A stretch of DNA of 64,000 nucleotides from Pseudomonas sp. A-RE-19. Its GTDB lineage: Bacteria; Pseudomonadota; Gammaproteobacteria; Pseudomonadales; Pseudomonadaceae. Location of the stretch: assembly GCF_019956555.1 (NCBI RefSeq), contig NZ_JAHBDQ010000007.1, positions 1 to 64,000 of the forward strand, read 5' to 3'. The notes under the pieces were generated by a model. That model worked only from the letters and a program-made list of their open reading frames with translations. It had not been told where the DNA came from and ran no database searches. This document shows, piece by piece, positions 45,904-57,176 of the stretch. Every line of letters begins with the position of its first letter. Position 1 is the first letter of the stretch. Position numbers and translations under genes: made by a program.

Positions 45904-46611
45904 TTAAACCTTGGCAGCCACCGGGGCAGACTTGCTGCGCGGGCGCAATTGTGCGGTGGCCATCGCAGTGTCGGTGACACCGGTTTCGGCACGCATACCA
46001 GCGGCCAGGAACGGCACCATCAGACGCATGACTTGCTCGATGGAGGTATTGACGCCGAAATCGGTCTCGGCAATCGCGCGCAAGGCCTTGATCCCGGACA
46101 TGCTGAACGCTGCGGCACCGAGCATGAAGTGCACGCGCCAGAACAATTCGATCGGTGGAATGCGCGGAGCGGCCTCGTTGACCAGCATCATGTAGCGGCG
46201 GAACACCTTGCCGTACATGTCCTCCAGATAGCGACGCAAGTGCCCTTGGCTCTGACTGAAGGCCAGCCCCAGCAAACGCATGAAAATGGACAGGTCATTG
46301 CCGCTGCGTGGCTGCACCACCAGGGCTTGCTCGACGAGGATCTCCAGCAACTCTTCAAGGGTCGGTTTGTTTTCGGGCTTGGCCTGACGGCGCTCCAGCT
46401 CTTTATCGAGGCTGAGGCAGAACGGCCCGAGAAAACGCGAGAAGACCGCCTGAATCAGCGCCTTCTTCGACCCGAAGTGATAGTTCACCGCCGCCAGATT
46501 GACACCGGCCTTGCTGGTGATCAGACGCAATGAGGTTTCAGCGAAACCTTTTTCCGCGAACAACTGCTCGGCAGCATCGAGAATGCGTTCAACGGTTTCC
46601 GACTGGGCCAT
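45904..46611 (-). CDS. psrA: TetR-family regulator PsrA
   Basis: A 235-residue TetR repressor/activator that senses long-chain fatty acids and controls rpoS and fatty-acid oxidation genes. The helix-turn-helix is ERILDAAEQLFAEKGFAETSLRLITSKAGVNLAAVNYHFGSKKALIQAVF. The C-terminal ligand domain carries FWRVHFMLGAAAFSMSG. Start MAQSETVERIL is chosen over an upstream ATG that would overlap the operator. Its own operator, two linked palindromes, stands at 46627-46653. It is divergent from lexA. Confidence 0.94.
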   Translation of the reverse strand: MAQSETVERILDAAEQLFAEKGFAETSLRLITSKAGVNLAAVNYHFGSKKALIQAVFSRFLGPFCLSLDKELERRQAKPENKPTLEELLEILVEQALVVQPRSGNDLSIFMRLLGLAFSQSQGHLRRYLEDMYGKVFRRYMMLVNEAAPRIPPIELFWRVHFMLGAAAFSMSGIKALRAIAETDFGVNTSIEQVMRLMVPFLAAGMRAETGVTDTAMATAQLRPRSKSAPVAAKV

Positions 46612-46626
46612 GGCTACTCCGCCTGA

Positions 46627-46653
46627 CAAACACTTGTTTGAAACATACGTTTC
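46627..46653. promoter_or_regulatory. PsrA operator
   Basis: caaacacttgtttg (46627-46640) and gaaacatacgtttc (46640-46653) are two abutting palindromes with the CAAAC/GTTTG and GAAAC/GTTTC half-sites of PsrA. They lie 15-42 bases before the psrA start, fitting autorepression. Confidence 0.75.
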
Positions 46654-46796
46654 AGCCCAGGCCTTGTCAAGGTCTGACGGTTCGTTTTGGGAATGGCCGG
46701 TCAGGTATTTAACCACACATCGGCGGCGCTTCAATCAGCGAGCAGAGTGACCGTCCAGCGGCCGGCAAAAAAAGGGGCATTGCCAAGACCGGTTCA

Positions 46797-46812
46797 CTGT
46801 ATATAATCCCAG
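46797..46812. promoter_or_regulatory. LexA box 1
   Basis: ctgtatataatcccag, a CTG-N10-CAG SOS box, 30 bases before lexA. Confidence 0.88.
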
Positions 46813-46815
46813 TCA

Positions 46816-46831
46816 CTGTATAAAAAGACAG
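46816..46831. promoter_or_regulatory. LexA box 2
   Basis: ctgtataaaaagacag, a second SOS box, 10 bases before the lexA start. Tandem boxes give tight autorepression of lexA-sulA. Confidence 0.88.
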
Positions 46832-46841
46832 AGCGATCAAT

Positions 46842-47450
46842 ATGCTAAAGCTGACGCCACGCCAAGCAGAGATTCTGGCCTTCATCAAACGTTGCCTCGA
46901 AGACAACGGCTACCCGCCTACCCGCGCGGAAATCGCTCAGGAACTGGGTTTCAAGTCGCCCAACGCGGCGGAAGAACACCTCAAGGCACTGGCCCGCAAG
47001 GGAGCGATCGAGATGACCCCGGGTGCTTCCCGCGGCATTCGTATCCCTGGTTTCGAAGCCAAGGCTGACGAGTCCAGCTTGCCGATCATCGGTCGAGTGG
47101 CGGCTGGCGCTCCGATTCTTGCTCAACAGCACATCGAAGAATCCTGCAACATCAACCCTTCGTTCTTCCATCCTCGCGCCGATTATTTGCTGCGCGTCCA
47201 TGGCATGAGCATGAAGGACGTCGGCATTTTCGATGGCGACCTGCTGGCTGTCCATACCACCCGTGAAGCCCGCAACGGCCAGATCGTGGTGGCGCGGATC
47301 GGCGACGAAGTGACCGTCAAGCGCTTCAAGCGCGACGGCAGCAAGGTCTGGTTGATTGCTGAAAACCCTGAATTCGCCCCTATCGAAGTCAACCTGAAAG
47401 ATCAGGAACTGGTCATCGAAGGCTTGAGTGTCGGCGTGATTCGTCGCTAA
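46842..47450 (+). CDS. lexA: SOS repressor LexA
   Basis: A 202-residue repressor. The DNA-binding start is [51 protein letters not shown]. The self-cleavage site is Ala88-Gly89 (GRVAAGAP), and the protease has Ser123 (HGMSMKD) and Lys160 (VTVKRFK). Two LexA boxes lie upstream. It is followed by sulA after 10 bases and a ggagg site (aaaggagg). Confidence 0.97.
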   Translation: MLKLTPRQAEILAFIKRCLEDNGYPPTRAEIAQELGFKSPNAAEEHLKALARKGAIEMTPGASRGIRIPGFEAKADESSLPIIGRVAAGAPILAQQHIEESCNINPSFFHPRADYLLRVHGMSMKDVGIFDGDLLAVHTTREARNGQIVVARIGDEVTVKRFKRDGSKVWLIAENPEFAPIEVNLKDQELVIEGLSVGVIRR

Positions 47451-47460
47451 AGGAGGCTTT

Positions 47461-47934
47461 ATGCAGTTCCCACACACCTCACAGCAAGCCCAACTGCCGT
47501 TGTTCGAGGCGTTCATGGCGCAGCCGCTGGCGCCGATCCTGAAAGACGTGGTCGAATCGCCCTGGAGCGCCGATCCCGAAGTCTTCAGTGAGCTGTCACT
47601 GCGCGGCGCGGCCGGGAACTGCCTGAATCTTCTGGCACCCATTCTCAGGGAACTGAGCCAGGATCAGGATGCACGCTGGCTGACACTGATCGCCCCGCCC
47701 GCCAGCCTGACCCAAGCCTGGTTGCGAGATGCCGGCCTGAACCGTGAGCGCATTCTGCTCCTGCAACCGCGCGGCTCACAAAGTGCTCAGCAGTTGACCT
47801 GCGAAGCCTTGCGACTTGGCCGCAGCCATACGGTCGTCAGCTGGCTTAACCCGTTGAGCACGACATCGCGGCAACAGCTAATCAGCGCCGCCCGGACAGG
47901 GGATGCGCAAAGTCTGAATATTCGATTGGGCTAA
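47461..47934 (+). CDS. sulA: SOS-induced cell division inhibitor SulA
   Basis: A 157-residue inhibitor of FtsZ polymerisation, related to the RecA fold. Pattern: FSELSLRGAAGNCLNLLAPILRELSQDQDARWLTLIAPPASLTQAWLRDAGLNRERILLLQP and VVSWLNPLSTTSRQQLISAA. It is the second gene in the lexA operon, with a strong ribosome-binding site directly before it. As in other pseudomonads, it replaces the separate E. coli sulA locus. Confidence 0.92.
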   Translation: MQFPHTSQQAQLPLFEAFMAQPLAPILKDVVESPWSADPEVFSELSLRGAAGNCLNLLAPILRELSQDQDARWLTLIAPPASLTQAWLRDAGLNRERILLLQPRGSQSAQQLTCEALRLGRSHTVVSWLNPLSTTSRQQLISAARTGDAQSLNIRLG

Positions 47935-47967
47935 CTGAAGAACACCGTGCGCACTGAACAATGCGGG

Positions 47968-47991
47968 GGCTTCTCCAGGGATAGAGAAGCC
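47968..47991 (+). terminator. Possible terminator of lexA-sulA
   Basis: ggcttctc and gagaagcc form an 8-base stem 33 bases after the sulA stop. A T run is missing, so it is a weak candidate. Confidence 0.5.
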
Positions 47992-48028
47992 GATCTGTAG
48001 CGGTATCCGCAAAATCCGACGGGCGGGA

Positions 48029-48262
48029 TCAATGAAGAACCCGAGGCCCCTCTTCCTTGTCAAATTCGCCTTCAACCAAGCGTCCTGCCATCTGAACGCC
48101 GACGCTCAACATCGCCTTGGCGACTTCCACATGCTGGCCTTGCAGGAAAACCTTGGCATCCTCGGAGAAATCCAAAGTAACCAGAGAACCCTCGTCCTCA
48201 GCCCTGCGCAGCTCGATTCGGCCGTCTGGTAACTCGACAATTTCTAGAAAGGACGTTGGCAT
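48029..48262 (-). CDS. Conserved hypothetical protein, 77 aa
   Basis: A small soluble protein: MPTSFLEIVELPDGRIELRRAEDEGSLVTLDFSEDAKVFLQGQHVEVAKAMLSVGVQMAGRLVEGEFD. The order (lexA, sulA, this gene, a DUF6586-like gene, topA) is conserved as I recall it from P. aeruginosa. The start MPTSFLEIV follows ggagaac; the open frame extends 27 codons further without family character. No function is known to me. Confidence 0.8.
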   Translation of the reverse strand: MPTSFLEIVELPDGRIELRRAEDEGSLVTLDFSEDAKVFLQGQHVEVAKAMLSVGVQMAGRLVEGEFDKEEGPRVLH

Positions 48263-48403
48263 AAAGGTCTGTTCTCCACGAAAGGCGGGGATTATATAGG
48301 CATCGGCCAAGCTTCGCTCGGGATCTTGACCAAATGCCATCACGAAAAGAAATTTCTGACATCACTCTTCCTTGACCGAACTCGCCCTTAAACACTTAAT
48401 CTT

Positions 48404-48928
48404 TCAGCACTCGTTCAACCCTTCGCGAAACCGAATTGCCAAGCTTTTCAGGTTCTGGCGCCAGCCCTCCAGCTCTTCCCGGCTCAGCTCCTCAGGTGCC
48501 TCTTCCTCATCCAGATTAACGGCAAGAATAAGCGGCTGAGTCACATCGCCCTTGGGTTTGTGCGGAGCGCGAGGCGGCTGAAACAGTGCGGCATGGGCCG
48601 ACAGCAGTTTGGCCAGCCAGGTTTCAGGGTTTTGCGCCAGTTCGACCATCTCGGCCATTTCTGGAATAGCGATGGTTTCGAGCACTTCGCGGGTCAAGAG
48701 CATCTCTGCCCGCGGCGCATTCGCCTGAGGCAAGCGATAGAAACCGGCGATTTCATGGCACAGCCCCAACAGCGCACCGTACAGGTGAAACAACGCCGAT
48801 TCGCGCCCGGCCTGAATCAGCGCCAGGGAGTTCATCGCCCGCCCCTCTTCGGCTTTGGCGAGCGCTTCCAGCGACAGGCCGGCGAAATAAATCTTCTGGT
48901 TGGTACGGGTATAGAGTTCGTGGGCCAT
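48404..48928 (-). CDS. DUF6586-like conserved protein
   Basis: A 174-residue helical protein: MAHELYTRTNQKIYFAGLSLEALAKAEEGRAMNSLALIQAGRESALFHLYGALLGLCHEIAGFYRLP, then a second helical part ending EELSREELEGWRQNLKSLAIRFREGL. It is soluble, with no signal peptide. The start MAHELY is used, as the five earlier codons are extra. The family assignment is from memory of this locus. It lies between topA and the 77-aa gene, all on the minus strand. Confidence 0.8.
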   Translation of the reverse strand: MAHELYTRTNQKIYFAGLSLEALAKAEEGRAMNSLALIQAGRESALFHLYGALLGLCHEIAGFYRLPQANAPRAEMLLTREVLETIAIPEMAEMVELAQNPETWLAKLLSAHAALFQPPRAPHKPKGDVTQPLILAVNLDEEEAPEELSREELEGWRQNLKSLAIRFREGLNEC

Positions 48929-49013
48929 GACGGCAGCCTCCACAACGAAAATAATTGCTTCACGCAGGTCAGACAGTGTCGTGGATCACCTGAGCTTCCC
49001 GCAAGCCCAAAAC

Positions 49014-49057
49014 AAAAGGCCGCATGAAAACCCGAGGGTTGTCATGCGGCCTTTTGT
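49014..49057. terminator. Terminator downstream of topA
   Basis: aaggccgcatga and tcatgcggcctt make a 12-base stem with A and T runs on both sides (aaaac, ttttg). On the minus strand it closes topA. Confidence 0.85.
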
Positions 49058-49067
49058 GTACAGCCTT

Positions 49068-51695
49068 TTACGCCTTGGCTGATGGACGCTTGTCTTCAAC
49101 CGTCCACTTGCCGCCGTCGTAGTACGCCTTCCAGCCAGTCGGCTTACCGTCGACCTCAGTCTGCACGTACTGCTCTTTGGTCTTGCGACTGTAACGGATC
49201 ACTGAAGGAAGGCCGTCCGGGTCTTTCTTCGGTGCTTCACAAAGGAAATGGTACTTCGGATCGATCTCATCCTTGTGCGGCACGATTTCCATCACCAGCG
49301 GAGCACGGGTCTCGCGGTTTTTCGGGAACTGGCTGGCCGCCAGGAACAGGCCGGAAGCACCGTCGCGCAGGATGTAGGTGTCGTTGACCTTTTCGCATTT
49401 GAGCTCAGGCATCTTCACCGGGTCCATCTTCGGCGGTGCCGCGTCACCGCTTTTCAGCAGCTTGCGGGTGTTCTTGCAGGTCGCGTTGGTGCAACCGAAG
49501 AACTTGCCGAAACGACCGGTCTTGAGCTGCATCTCGCTACCGCACTTATCGCATTCCAGACTCGGGCCTTCGTAGCCCTTGATGCGGTAGGTGCCCTCTT
49601 CGATTTCGTAGCCAGAGCAATCCGGGTTGTTACCGCAGATGTGCAGTTTGCGCTTCTCGTCGAGCAGGTAAGCATCCATGGCCGTGCTGCAGATCGGGCA
49701 GCGATGCTTGCCACGCAGGACCAGCGACTCGGACTCACCCTCGTCGTCCGCAGCGATTTCATCGCCAGGCACCAGGTTGACGGTGGCTTTGCAGCGCTCT
49801 TTCGGCGGAAGGCTGTAGCCCGAGCAACCAAGGAACACGCCCGTCGAGGCCGTACGAATCTGCATCGGACGACCACACACCACGCACGGAATGTCAGTCA
49901 TCACTGGCTGGTTGGCGCGCATGCCGCCTTCAGCACTTTCGGCTACTTCGAGTTTTTTCTTGAAGTCGCCGTAGAACTCGTCGAGCACGTTTTTCCAGTC
50001 GCGTTCGCCCTGGGCCACGTCATCGAGGTTCTCTTCCATGCCGGCGGTGAAGCCGTAGTCCATGAGATTGGAGAAGCTCTCGGCCAGACGTTCGGTGACG
50101 ATGTCGCCCATCTTTTCCGAGTAGAAACGACGGTTGTGCAGCGCCACGTAGCCGCGGTCCTGGATGGTCGAAATGATCGCGGCGTAGGTCGAAGGACGAC
50201 CGATGCCGCGTTTTTCCATTTCTTTAACCAGGCTGGCTTCCGAATAACGCGCCGGTGGCTTGGTGAAGTGCTGGGTCGGATCAAGCTTGATCAGCTTCAT
50301 CGCGTCGCCTTGGGCCATGTCCGGCAGCACGTCGTCATCACCAGGCTTGGCGATTTGCGGCATGACCCGAGTATAACCGTCGAACTTCAGGATGCGGCCC
50401 TTGGCGCGCAACTCGAAATCACCGGCACCGACGGTGACCGTGGTCGACAGGTATTGCGCCGGCAGCATCTGGCAGGCCAGGAACTGGCGCCAGATCAGCT
50501 CGTAAAGCCGCTCTGCGTCACGCTCCATGCCCGACAGCTTGCTTGGCTCGGTATTGGCATCAGACGGACGAATCGCTTCGTGAGCCTCTTGTGCGCCTTC
50601 CTTGCTGCTGTAAACGTTCGGGTTTTCCGGCAGGTACTTCTTGCCGAACTCGCCTTCGATATAAGTACGCGCCATCGTCACGGCATCGGCCGAGAGGTTG
50701 GTGGAGTCAGTACGCATATAGGTGATGTAGCCGGCTTCGTACAGACGCTGGGCCATCATCATGGTTTTCTTCACACCGAAGCCCAGGCGGTTACTCGCGG
50801 CCTGTTGCAGGGTGGAGGTGATGAACGGTGCCGACGGCTTGCTGCTGGTCGGTTTGTCTTCGCGCTTGACGATGCTGTAGCTGGAAGCCTTGAGCTTCTC
50901 CAGCGCGGCCATGGCCTGGGCTTCGTTGAGCGGCTTGAAGGCTTCGCCTTTCTCGCGGGCCACGTCGAAACGCACGGTCGCGCCCTTGGCGGTGCCGAGG
51001 TCGGCATGGACTTCCCAGTACTCTTCCGGGTTGAACGCGCGGATTTCGCGCTCACGCTCGACCACCAGCTTCACGGCAACCGATTGCACGCGACCGGCAG
51101 ACAGGCCACGGGCGACCTTGGCCCACAGCAGCGGCGAAACCATGTAACCCACCACGCGATCGAGGAAGCGACGCGCCTGCTGGGCGTTGACACGGTCGAT
51201 GTCCAGCTCGCCCGGTTTGGAGAAGGCTTCCTGGATCGCTTTCTTGGTGATTTCGTTGAACACCACACGCTTGTAGCGGCTGTCGTCACCACCGATGGCT
51301 TCGCGCAGGTGCCAGGCAATGGCTTCCCCCTCGCGGTCCAAGTCGGTTGCGAGATAGATGGTGTCAGCATCTTTGGCGAGCCGGCGCAGCTCTTCGATGA
51401 CTTTTTCCTTGCCCGGGAGGATCTCGTATTTGGCTTTCCAGCCATGATCGGGATCGACACCCATGCGCGAGACCAGCTGCTTGCGCGCTTTCTCTTTCGG
51501 CGTGAGCACCGGACCTTCACCTGCGGCGGCCTTGCCGCGCTTGGCGGCAGGCTCTTTGCTGGCGCTAGCCGAACCGCTGGTGGGCAGGTCTCGGATATGG
51601 CCGATACTCGACTTCACCACGTATTGGTTACCCAGATACTTGTTGATGGTCTTGGCCTTAGCCGGGGATTCCACAATGACCAGCGATTTGCCCAT
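49068..51695 (-). CDS. topA: DNA topoisomerase I
   Basis: An 875-residue type IA topoisomerase that relaxes negative supercoils. The Toprim domain starts [20 protein letters not shown], with a DxD-like metal site [16 protein letters not shown]. The catalytic Tyr lies in [33 protein letters not shown] and the C-terminal zinc-finger repeats ([33 protein letters not shown]...) follow. The gene is complete, and its upstream gap runs to 51810 with a promoter for the minus strand. Confidence 0.97.
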   Translation of the reverse strand: MGKSLVIVESPAKAKTINKYLGNQYVVKSSIGHIRDLPTSGSASASKEPAAKRGKAAAGEGPVLTPKEKARKQLVSRMGVDPDHGWKAKYEILPGKEKVIEELRRLAKDADTIYLATDLDREGEAIAWHLREAIGGDDSRYKRVVFNEITKKAIQEAFSKPGELDIDRVNAQQARRFLDRVVGYMVSPLLWAKVARGLSAGRVQSVAVKLVVEREREIRAFNPEEYWEVHADLGTAKGATVRFDVAREKGEAFKPLNEAQAMAALEKLKASSYSIVKREDKPTSSKPSAPFITSTLQQAASNRLGFGVKKTMMMAQRLYEAGYITYMRTDSTNLSADAVTMARTYIEGEFGKKYLPENPNVYSSKEGAQEAHEAIRPSDANTEPSKLSGMERDAERLYELIWRQFLACQMLPAQYLSTTVTVGAGDFELRAKGRILKFDGYTRVMPQIAKPGDDDVLPDMAQGDAMKLIKLDPTQHFTKPPARYSEASLVKEMEKRGIGRPSTYAAIISTIQDRGYVALHNRRFYSEKMGDIVTERLAESFSNLMDYGFTAGMEENLDDVAQGERDWKNVLDEFYGDFKKKLEVAESAEGGMRANQPVMTDIPCVVCGRPMQIRTASTGVFLGCSGYSLPPKERCKATVNLVPGDEIAADDEGESESLVLRGKHRCPICSTAMDAYLLDEKRKLHICGNNPDCSGYEIEEGTYRIKGYEGPSLECDKCGSEMQLKTGRFGKFFGCTNATCKNTRKLLKSGDAAPPKMDPVKMPELKCEKVNDTYILRDGASGLFLAASQFPKNRETRAPLVMEIVPHKDEIDPKYHFLCEAPKKDPDGLPSVIRYSRKTKEQYVQTEVDGKPTGWKAYYDGGKWTVEDKRPSAKA

Positions 51696-51809
51696 GGATC
51701 AGAAAATTCCTGAATTCTAGAAGTGAAAGGCGGTTGGCGCCTGACGCGGCACCGCTATATATAGTGGCTACAAGGTGAGGTCAAGCGCAGGGTTCTGCGC
51801 GCACCCCCC

Positions 51810-52046
51810 TTATGGCTGCGGAAAAACGCTCGGTTCGGCTTGCACCAAAGCAAAGCGTGGCACCTGTTCGCCGTCAACCTCGACCGACTCCAGGAACATG
51901 CTCAAGGGGCGCACCCAAAAGCCGTAATCGCCATACAGGGCTTGGTAAAAGACCACTTCCTCTTCGGTTTCCGAATGCCGCGCAACAGCGAATACGCGGT
52001 ACTGCGGACCTTTGTAATGTTCGTAGAGCCCAGGTTGTATCGGCAT
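51810..52046 (-). CDS. DUF1653 domain protein
   Basis: A 78-residue protein that is almost entirely one DUF1653 domain: PGLYEHYKGPQYRVFAVARHSETEEEVVFYQALYGDYGFWVRPLSMFLESVE. The GxYxHYKG...YG motif is characteristic. It is soluble, with no known enzymatic role. It lies between fadA and topA on the minus strand, separated from fadA by a terminator. Confidence 0.9.
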   Translation of the reverse strand: MPIQPGLYEHYKGPQYRVFAVARHSETEEEVVFYQALYGDYGFWVRPLSMFLESVEVDGEQVPRFALVQAEPSVFPQP

Positions 52047-52088
52047 GCTTTGGCCCTCACTGAAATTTTTTCAAAATAAAAACAAAAT

Positions 52089-52126
52089 AAATCCGGAAAA
52101 ACAAAAACCGGGGCACTTGGCCCCGG
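52089..52126 (-). terminator. Rho-independent terminator of fadBA
   Basis: On the minus strand ccggggc, loop, gccccgg (52108-52126) is followed by a long T-rich run (tttttgttttt), 19 bases after the fadA stop. It separates fadBA from the DUF1653 gene. Confidence 0.92.
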
Positions 52127-52144
52127 CTTCCATCAACGAAACGC

Positions 52145-53326
<1,182 letters not shown>

Positions 53327-53350
53327 TCACTCTCGCTCTAGTGTGGGCGC

Positions 53351-55498
53351 TTAACCGAAGAAGCTCTGACCGTTTTTGGCCATTTCACGCAGCTTCGCGG
53401 TCGGGTGGTACAGCGCGCCCAAATCAGCGTACTGGTCAGCCAGGGCAACGAACTCTGCAACACCGATCGAATCGATGTAGCGCAGCGCACCGCCACGAAA
53501 TGGAGGGAAACCAATACCGTAGACCAGGCCCATGTCGGCTTCGGCGGCGGTTTCGACGATGCCGTCTTCCAGGCAACGCACGGTTTCCAGGCACAGCGGG
53601 ATCATCATCCAGTTGATGATGTCTTCGTCAGTGACTTCGCGCTGTTCGAACACGATTGGCTTGAGCACTTCCAGCACCGAAGGATCGGCGACTTTCTTCT
53701 GCTTGCCGCGCTTGTCGGTCTCGTAGGCATAGAAGCCTTTGCCATTCTTCTGGCCCAGGCGCTTGGCTTCGTAGAGCACGTCGACGGCCGAACGACGGTC
53801 GTCCTTCATGCGGTCCGGGAAGCCTTCAGCCATGACATCACGACCGTGGTGACCGGTGTCGATGCCGACCACGTCCATCAGGTACGCCGGGCCCATCGGC
53901 CAGCCGAATTTTTCCATGACCTTGTCGATACGGACGAAGTCCACACCGGCGCTGACCAGTTTGGCGAAACCACCGAAGTACGGGAACAGTACGCGGTTGA
54001 CCAGGAAGCCCGGGCAGTCGTTGACGACGATCGGGTTCTTGCCCATTTTCTTGGCGTAGGCAACGGTGGTGGCAACGGCCACTTCGCTGGACTTCTCGCC
54101 ACGAATCACTTCAACCAGCGGCATCATGTGCACCGGGTTGAAGAAGTGCATGCCGACAAAGTTTTCCGGACGCTTGAGGGCTTTGGCCAGCAAGGTGATG
54201 GAAATGGTCGAGGTGTTGGACGCGAGGATGGTGTCCTCTTTGACCTTGTCTTCGACTTCAGCGAGAACGGCTTGCTTGACCTTCGGGTTCTCGACAACGG
54301 CTTCGACGACCAGGTCGACGTGACCGAAATCACCGTAGGACAGGGTCGGACGAATGCCATTGAGCACTTCGGCCATCTTCGCCGGGGTCATGCGACCTTT
54401 ATCAACGCGGCCCACCAGCAGTTTGGCGGCTTCGGCCAGACCTTGCTCGATGCCGTGCTCGTTGATGTCCTTCATCAGGATCGGCGTGCCTTTGGAGGCC
54501 GACTGATAAGCGATACCGCCCCCCATGATGCCGGCGCCCAATACGGCGGCCTGCTTCACGTCTTTGGCGATTTCGTCGTAGGCCTTGGCCTTTTTCTTCA
54601 ATTCCTGATCGTTCAGGAACAGACCGATCAAGCTCTGCGCGGCTGAAGTCTTGGCCAGTTTGACGAAGCCATTGGCTTCGACTTCCAGCGCCTTGTCACG
54701 ACCGAAGTTCGCGGCTTTCTGGATGGTCTTGATCGCTTCGACCGGCGCCGGGTAGTTCGGACCCGCTTGACCGGCCACGAAACCTTTGGCGGTTTCGAAC
54801 GACATCATTTGTTCGATGGCGTTGAGCTTGAGCTTTTCGAGCTTCGGCTGACGCTTGGCCTTGTAGTCAAATTCGCCGGAGATGGCGCCCTTGAGCAGGT
54901 TCAGAGCCGCTTCCTGCAATTTTTCCGGGGCGACCACGGCGTCGACAGCACCGACTTTCAACGCGTCTTCAGCGCGGTTTTCCTTACCGGCGGCAATCCA
55001 CTCGATGGCGTTGTCGGCACCGATGATGCGCGGCAAACGCACAGTACCGCCGAAGCCCGGGTAGATGCCCAGCTTGACTTCCGGCAGACCGATCTTAGCG
55101 GTGTTGGCCATGACACGGAAATCTGCCGCCAGGCACATTTCCAGACCGCCACCCAGCGCGATGCCATTGATCGCGGCGACAGTCGGGACGTTGAGGTCTT
55201 CGAAATCACTGAAAATCTTGTTGGCTTCGAGGTTACCAGCGACAAGCTCTGCATCCGGCAGCTTGAAGTTGTCGACGAATTCGGTGATGTCGGCGCCGAC
55301 GATGAACACGTCCTTGCCACTGCTGACGATCACACCCTTGATCGAAGCATCTGCCTTGATGGTGTCTACGGCCTGACGCAGTTCGTTCAGGGTAAGACGG
55401 TTGAACTTGTTGACGGACTCACCCTTGAGGTCGAATTTCAATTCGACGATGCCACTTTCAAGAGCCTTAACCGTGATGGCTTTACCTTCGTAAATCAT
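53351..55498 (-). CDS. fadB: Fatty-acid oxidation complex alpha subunit FadB
   Basis: A 715-residue bifunctional protein. The N-terminal enoyl-CoA hydratase/isomerase part has [20 protein letters not shown] and the catalytic Glu in [21 protein letters not shown]. The 3-hydroxyacyl-CoA dehydrogenase part starts [20 protein letters not shown], with [15 protein letters not shown] as active-site motif. Start ATG at 55498; a TTG just before it is not needed. It forms one operon with fadA, ended by the terminator at 52089-52126. Imperfect half-sites CAAAC...GTTTG at 55649-55675 hint at PsrA control. Confidence 0.97.
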   Translation of the reverse strand: MIYEGKAITVKALESGIVELKFDLKGESVNKFNRLTLNELRQAVDTIKADASIKGVIVSSGKDVFIVGADITEFVDNFKLPDAELVAGNLEANKIFSDFEDLNVPTVAAINGIALGGGLEMCLAADFRVMANTAKIGLPEVKLGIYPGFGGTVRLPRIIGADNAIEWIAAGKENRAEDALKVGAVDAVVAPEKLQEAALNLLKGAISGEFDYKAKRQPKLEKLKLNAIEQMMSFETAKGFVAGQAGPNYPAPVEAIKTIQKAANFGRDKALEVEANGFVKLAKTSAAQSLIGLFLNDQELKKKAKAYDEIAKDVKQAAVLGAGIMGGGIAYQSASKGTPILMKDINEHGIEQGLAEAAKLLVGRVDKGRMTPAKMAEVLNGIRPTLSYGDFGHVDLVVEAVVENPKVKQAVLAEVEDKVKEDTILASNTSTISITLLAKALKRPENFVGMHFFNPVHMMPLVEVIRGEKSSEVAVATTVAYAKKMGKNPIVVNDCPGFLVNRVLFPYFGGFAKLVSAGVDFVRIDKVMEKFGWPMGPAYLMDVVGIDTGHHGRDVMAEGFPDRMKDDRRSAVDVLYEAKRLGQKNGKGFYAYETDKRGKQKKVADPSVLEVLKPIVFEQREVTDEDIINWMMIPLCLETVRCLEDGIVETAAEADMGLVYGIGFPPFRGGALRYIDSIGVAEFVALADQYADLGALYHPTAKLREMAKNGQSFFG

Positions 55499-56061
55499 CA
55501 ACTGATCTCCACGATATGGAAGCTGAACAGTACACGTCGGACGCAGGCGACTGGCTCGGCAAGGACGCTTATCGTCGATGCTAACGCCAACTCACCCGGC
55601 ACACCCGCCAACGCGATAGTCGGGATTCTGTAGGAGCGATGTGTAATACAAACGCTCAATTCATACGCCCGTTTGATTTGGGTATGTCACCTTCACGGAA
55701 TTTCCGGCAATTGTCAATCGCCCGAAATACTGGTTGAAACGCGACTTTCCGGTCACTTCCGTACCACGAAGCCTTGCAACATGCTCATGCATGTGGGGCC
55801 ATTCATAGAATCAATAGTTAGAAAAGTCGCCCTAATTACCGGCAGCCCGTGTTTAACAAGCTACGCTGGCGGGACCTTGAAGAAAAAATTTGAACGCTTT
55901 GACGAATGCCCAGCGTAAGATCAGCGCCACAAAGAATTACCGGCCTGCCTGGCCAACTCCAGCCCGATGATGATGTCGGGCTTTTTATTGCCTGTCTGCC
56001 GGGCGGCAACGCACGACTGTGCAGGAGCTGCCGCAGGTTGCGCCTACCGGGGAATCGGATT
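55499..56061. other. Long gap upstream of fadB
   Basis: About 560 bases. It should contain the fadB promoter. CAAAC (55649) and GTTTG (55671) are possible but imperfect PsrA half-sites. It also includes partial REP-like pieces (ctgtaggagcg at 55629; gcaggagctgccgc from 56020) and an orphan plus-strand terminator at 55961-55987. No protein gene is supported. Confidence 0.5.
55961..55987 (+). terminator. Orphan rho-independent terminator, possible sRNA end
   Basis: agcccga (55961-55967) and tcgggct (55976-55982) with TTTTT. The T run exists only on the plus strand, but the genes on both sides run on the minus strand. A short plus-strand transcript ending here is implied, with an unknown start upstream. 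Confidence 0.65.
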
Positions 56062-56499
56062 TCAGGCGAGTGCTTTGAGCGTGGCATCGATCTGTTGCAG
56101 AACCTCGGCCTCGCCCTTCTCGCCCCAATACAGGGCAATCATTTGCTTGTCCGCCTCGATCTTGTAGACGTTGGCAGGCAATTTTTCGAAATGATTCAAC
56201 AGCGCTTCATCCTCGCAGACTTCCTGCCACTGATTGACCCACACGCCCGGCGTCTTCTGCCAATAGCTCCAGCAAGTCGGCTGAGTGCCACGGCGCGGCC
56301 GATGGTACTGCGCGCAAGGGCTCGGCGGCTCCTGGCTCAGCCAGTGCGGCCACTCCTGGGGCGCTAATTGCATGGCAAGACCTATGCGTCGCGCCTCCAT
56401 GCGCAGCGCCATGCGCCCGCTCTGGCCACGAGACGGACGCAACCAGGCCAGCGGGCTCAGCACCACCAGCAGGATTGACACCACTATCCAGACCGTCAT
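56062..56499 (-). CDS. Hypothetical membrane-anchored protein, 145 aa
   Basis: A 145-residue protein that begins with a membrane helix (MTVWIVVSILLVVLSPLAWL) and continues in a soluble domain: RMALRMEARRIGLAMQLAPQEWPHWL, a Cys/Trp-rich middle (QPTCWSYWQKTPGVWVNQWQEVC) and KLPANVYKIEADKQMIALYWGEKGEAEVL. The start is at the first Met before the helix; earlier codons are polar. A homologue sits at this place in P. aeruginosa. No function is known to me. Confidence 0.8.
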   Translation of the reverse strand: MTVWIVVSILLVVLSPLAWLRPSRGQSGRMALRMEARRIGLAMQLAPQEWPHWLSQEPPSPCAQYHRPRRGTQPTCWSYWQKTPGVWVNQWQEVCEDEALLNHFEKLPANVYKIEADKQMIALYWGEKGEAEVLQQIDATLKALA

Positions 56500-56603
56500 A
56501 TCTGTACTCCCGATTCTTGATGAGCCCATTGATTCACTTTGAAACCAATGCGCTTGAAAGCAGCCATACTTACCAATGTTGCAATCCTCAGGAGGAGCAC
56601 CTC

Positions 56604-57041
56604 ATGCCCTACCACCACATTCTGGTCGCTGTAGATCTAACCGAAGAGTGCGATCCTGTAATTCACCGCGCTCGGGAGCTGTCGGTGAGCAACGGGGCGA
56701 AATTGTCCCTGGTGCACATTGTCGAGCCGATGGCCATGGCCTTTGGTGGCGACGTACCCATGGATCTTTCCCAGTTGCAACAGCAACAATTCGATCAGGC
56801 CAAGGAACGCCTTGAGCGGTTGATTGTGAAATACCCGGAACTCTCCAAGGAATACAGCCACTTGACCTACGGCCAACCGCGCCAGGAGATTCACCACCTC
56901 GCCAAGGAACAAACTTGCGATTTGATTGTGGTGGGCAGTCATGGTCGGCATGGTCTGGCGCTGTTGCTCGGCTCCACCGCCAATGACGTGCTGCACGGCG
57001 CGCCTTGTGATGTGCTCGCAGTGCGCCTGATCAAAAGCTGA
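56604..57041 (+). CDS. Universal stress protein, UspA family
   Basis: A 145-residue Usp domain: HHILVAVDLTEECDPVIHRARELSV at the start and the nucleotide-binding signature G-x2-G-x9-GS (VVGSHGRHGLALLLGSTANDVL) at the end. ATP binding is therefore expected. The start follows a strong aggaggag. It is divergent from the membrane-anchored gene. Universal stress proteins of this group help survival in stationary phase or without oxygen, but no Anr box is seen in front of it. Confidence 0.92.
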   Translation: MPYHHILVAVDLTEECDPVIHRARELSVSNGAKLSLVHIVEPMAMAFGGDVPMDLSQLQQQQFDQAKERLERLIVKYPELSKEYSHLTYGQPRQEIHHLAKEQTCDLIVVGSHGRHGLALLLGSTANDVLHGAPCDVLAVRLIKS

Positions 57042-57051
57042 CAACACTAAT

Positions 57052-57141
57052 GTGGGAGCGGGCTTGCTCGCGAAGGCGGACATTCAGTCAGCATTGATGT
57101 TGAATGTAAGCCCCTCTTCGCGAGCAAGCCCGCTCCCACAG
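57052..57141. repeat. REP pair (BIME) downstream of the Usp gene
   Basis: Inverted REP units tgtgggagcgggcttgctcg and complement, with a spacer cagtcagcattgatgttgaa like those at 22487 and 33724. Confidence 0.9.
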
Positions 57142-57176
57142 TGAATTCATGTCATCCAGTAGATCGCATTTCATAC

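Noticed and set aside
49248..51713. An 821-codon plus-strand frame opposite topA
   Set aside because: Shadow of topA; composition (His, Arg, Val runs) is typical of antisense frames in this genome.
56535..56560. Possible Anr box before the universal stress protein gene (ttgatgagcccattgat)
   Set aside because: Only the left half-site TTGAT fits; the right half is TTGAT again rather than ATCAA with the correct spacing.
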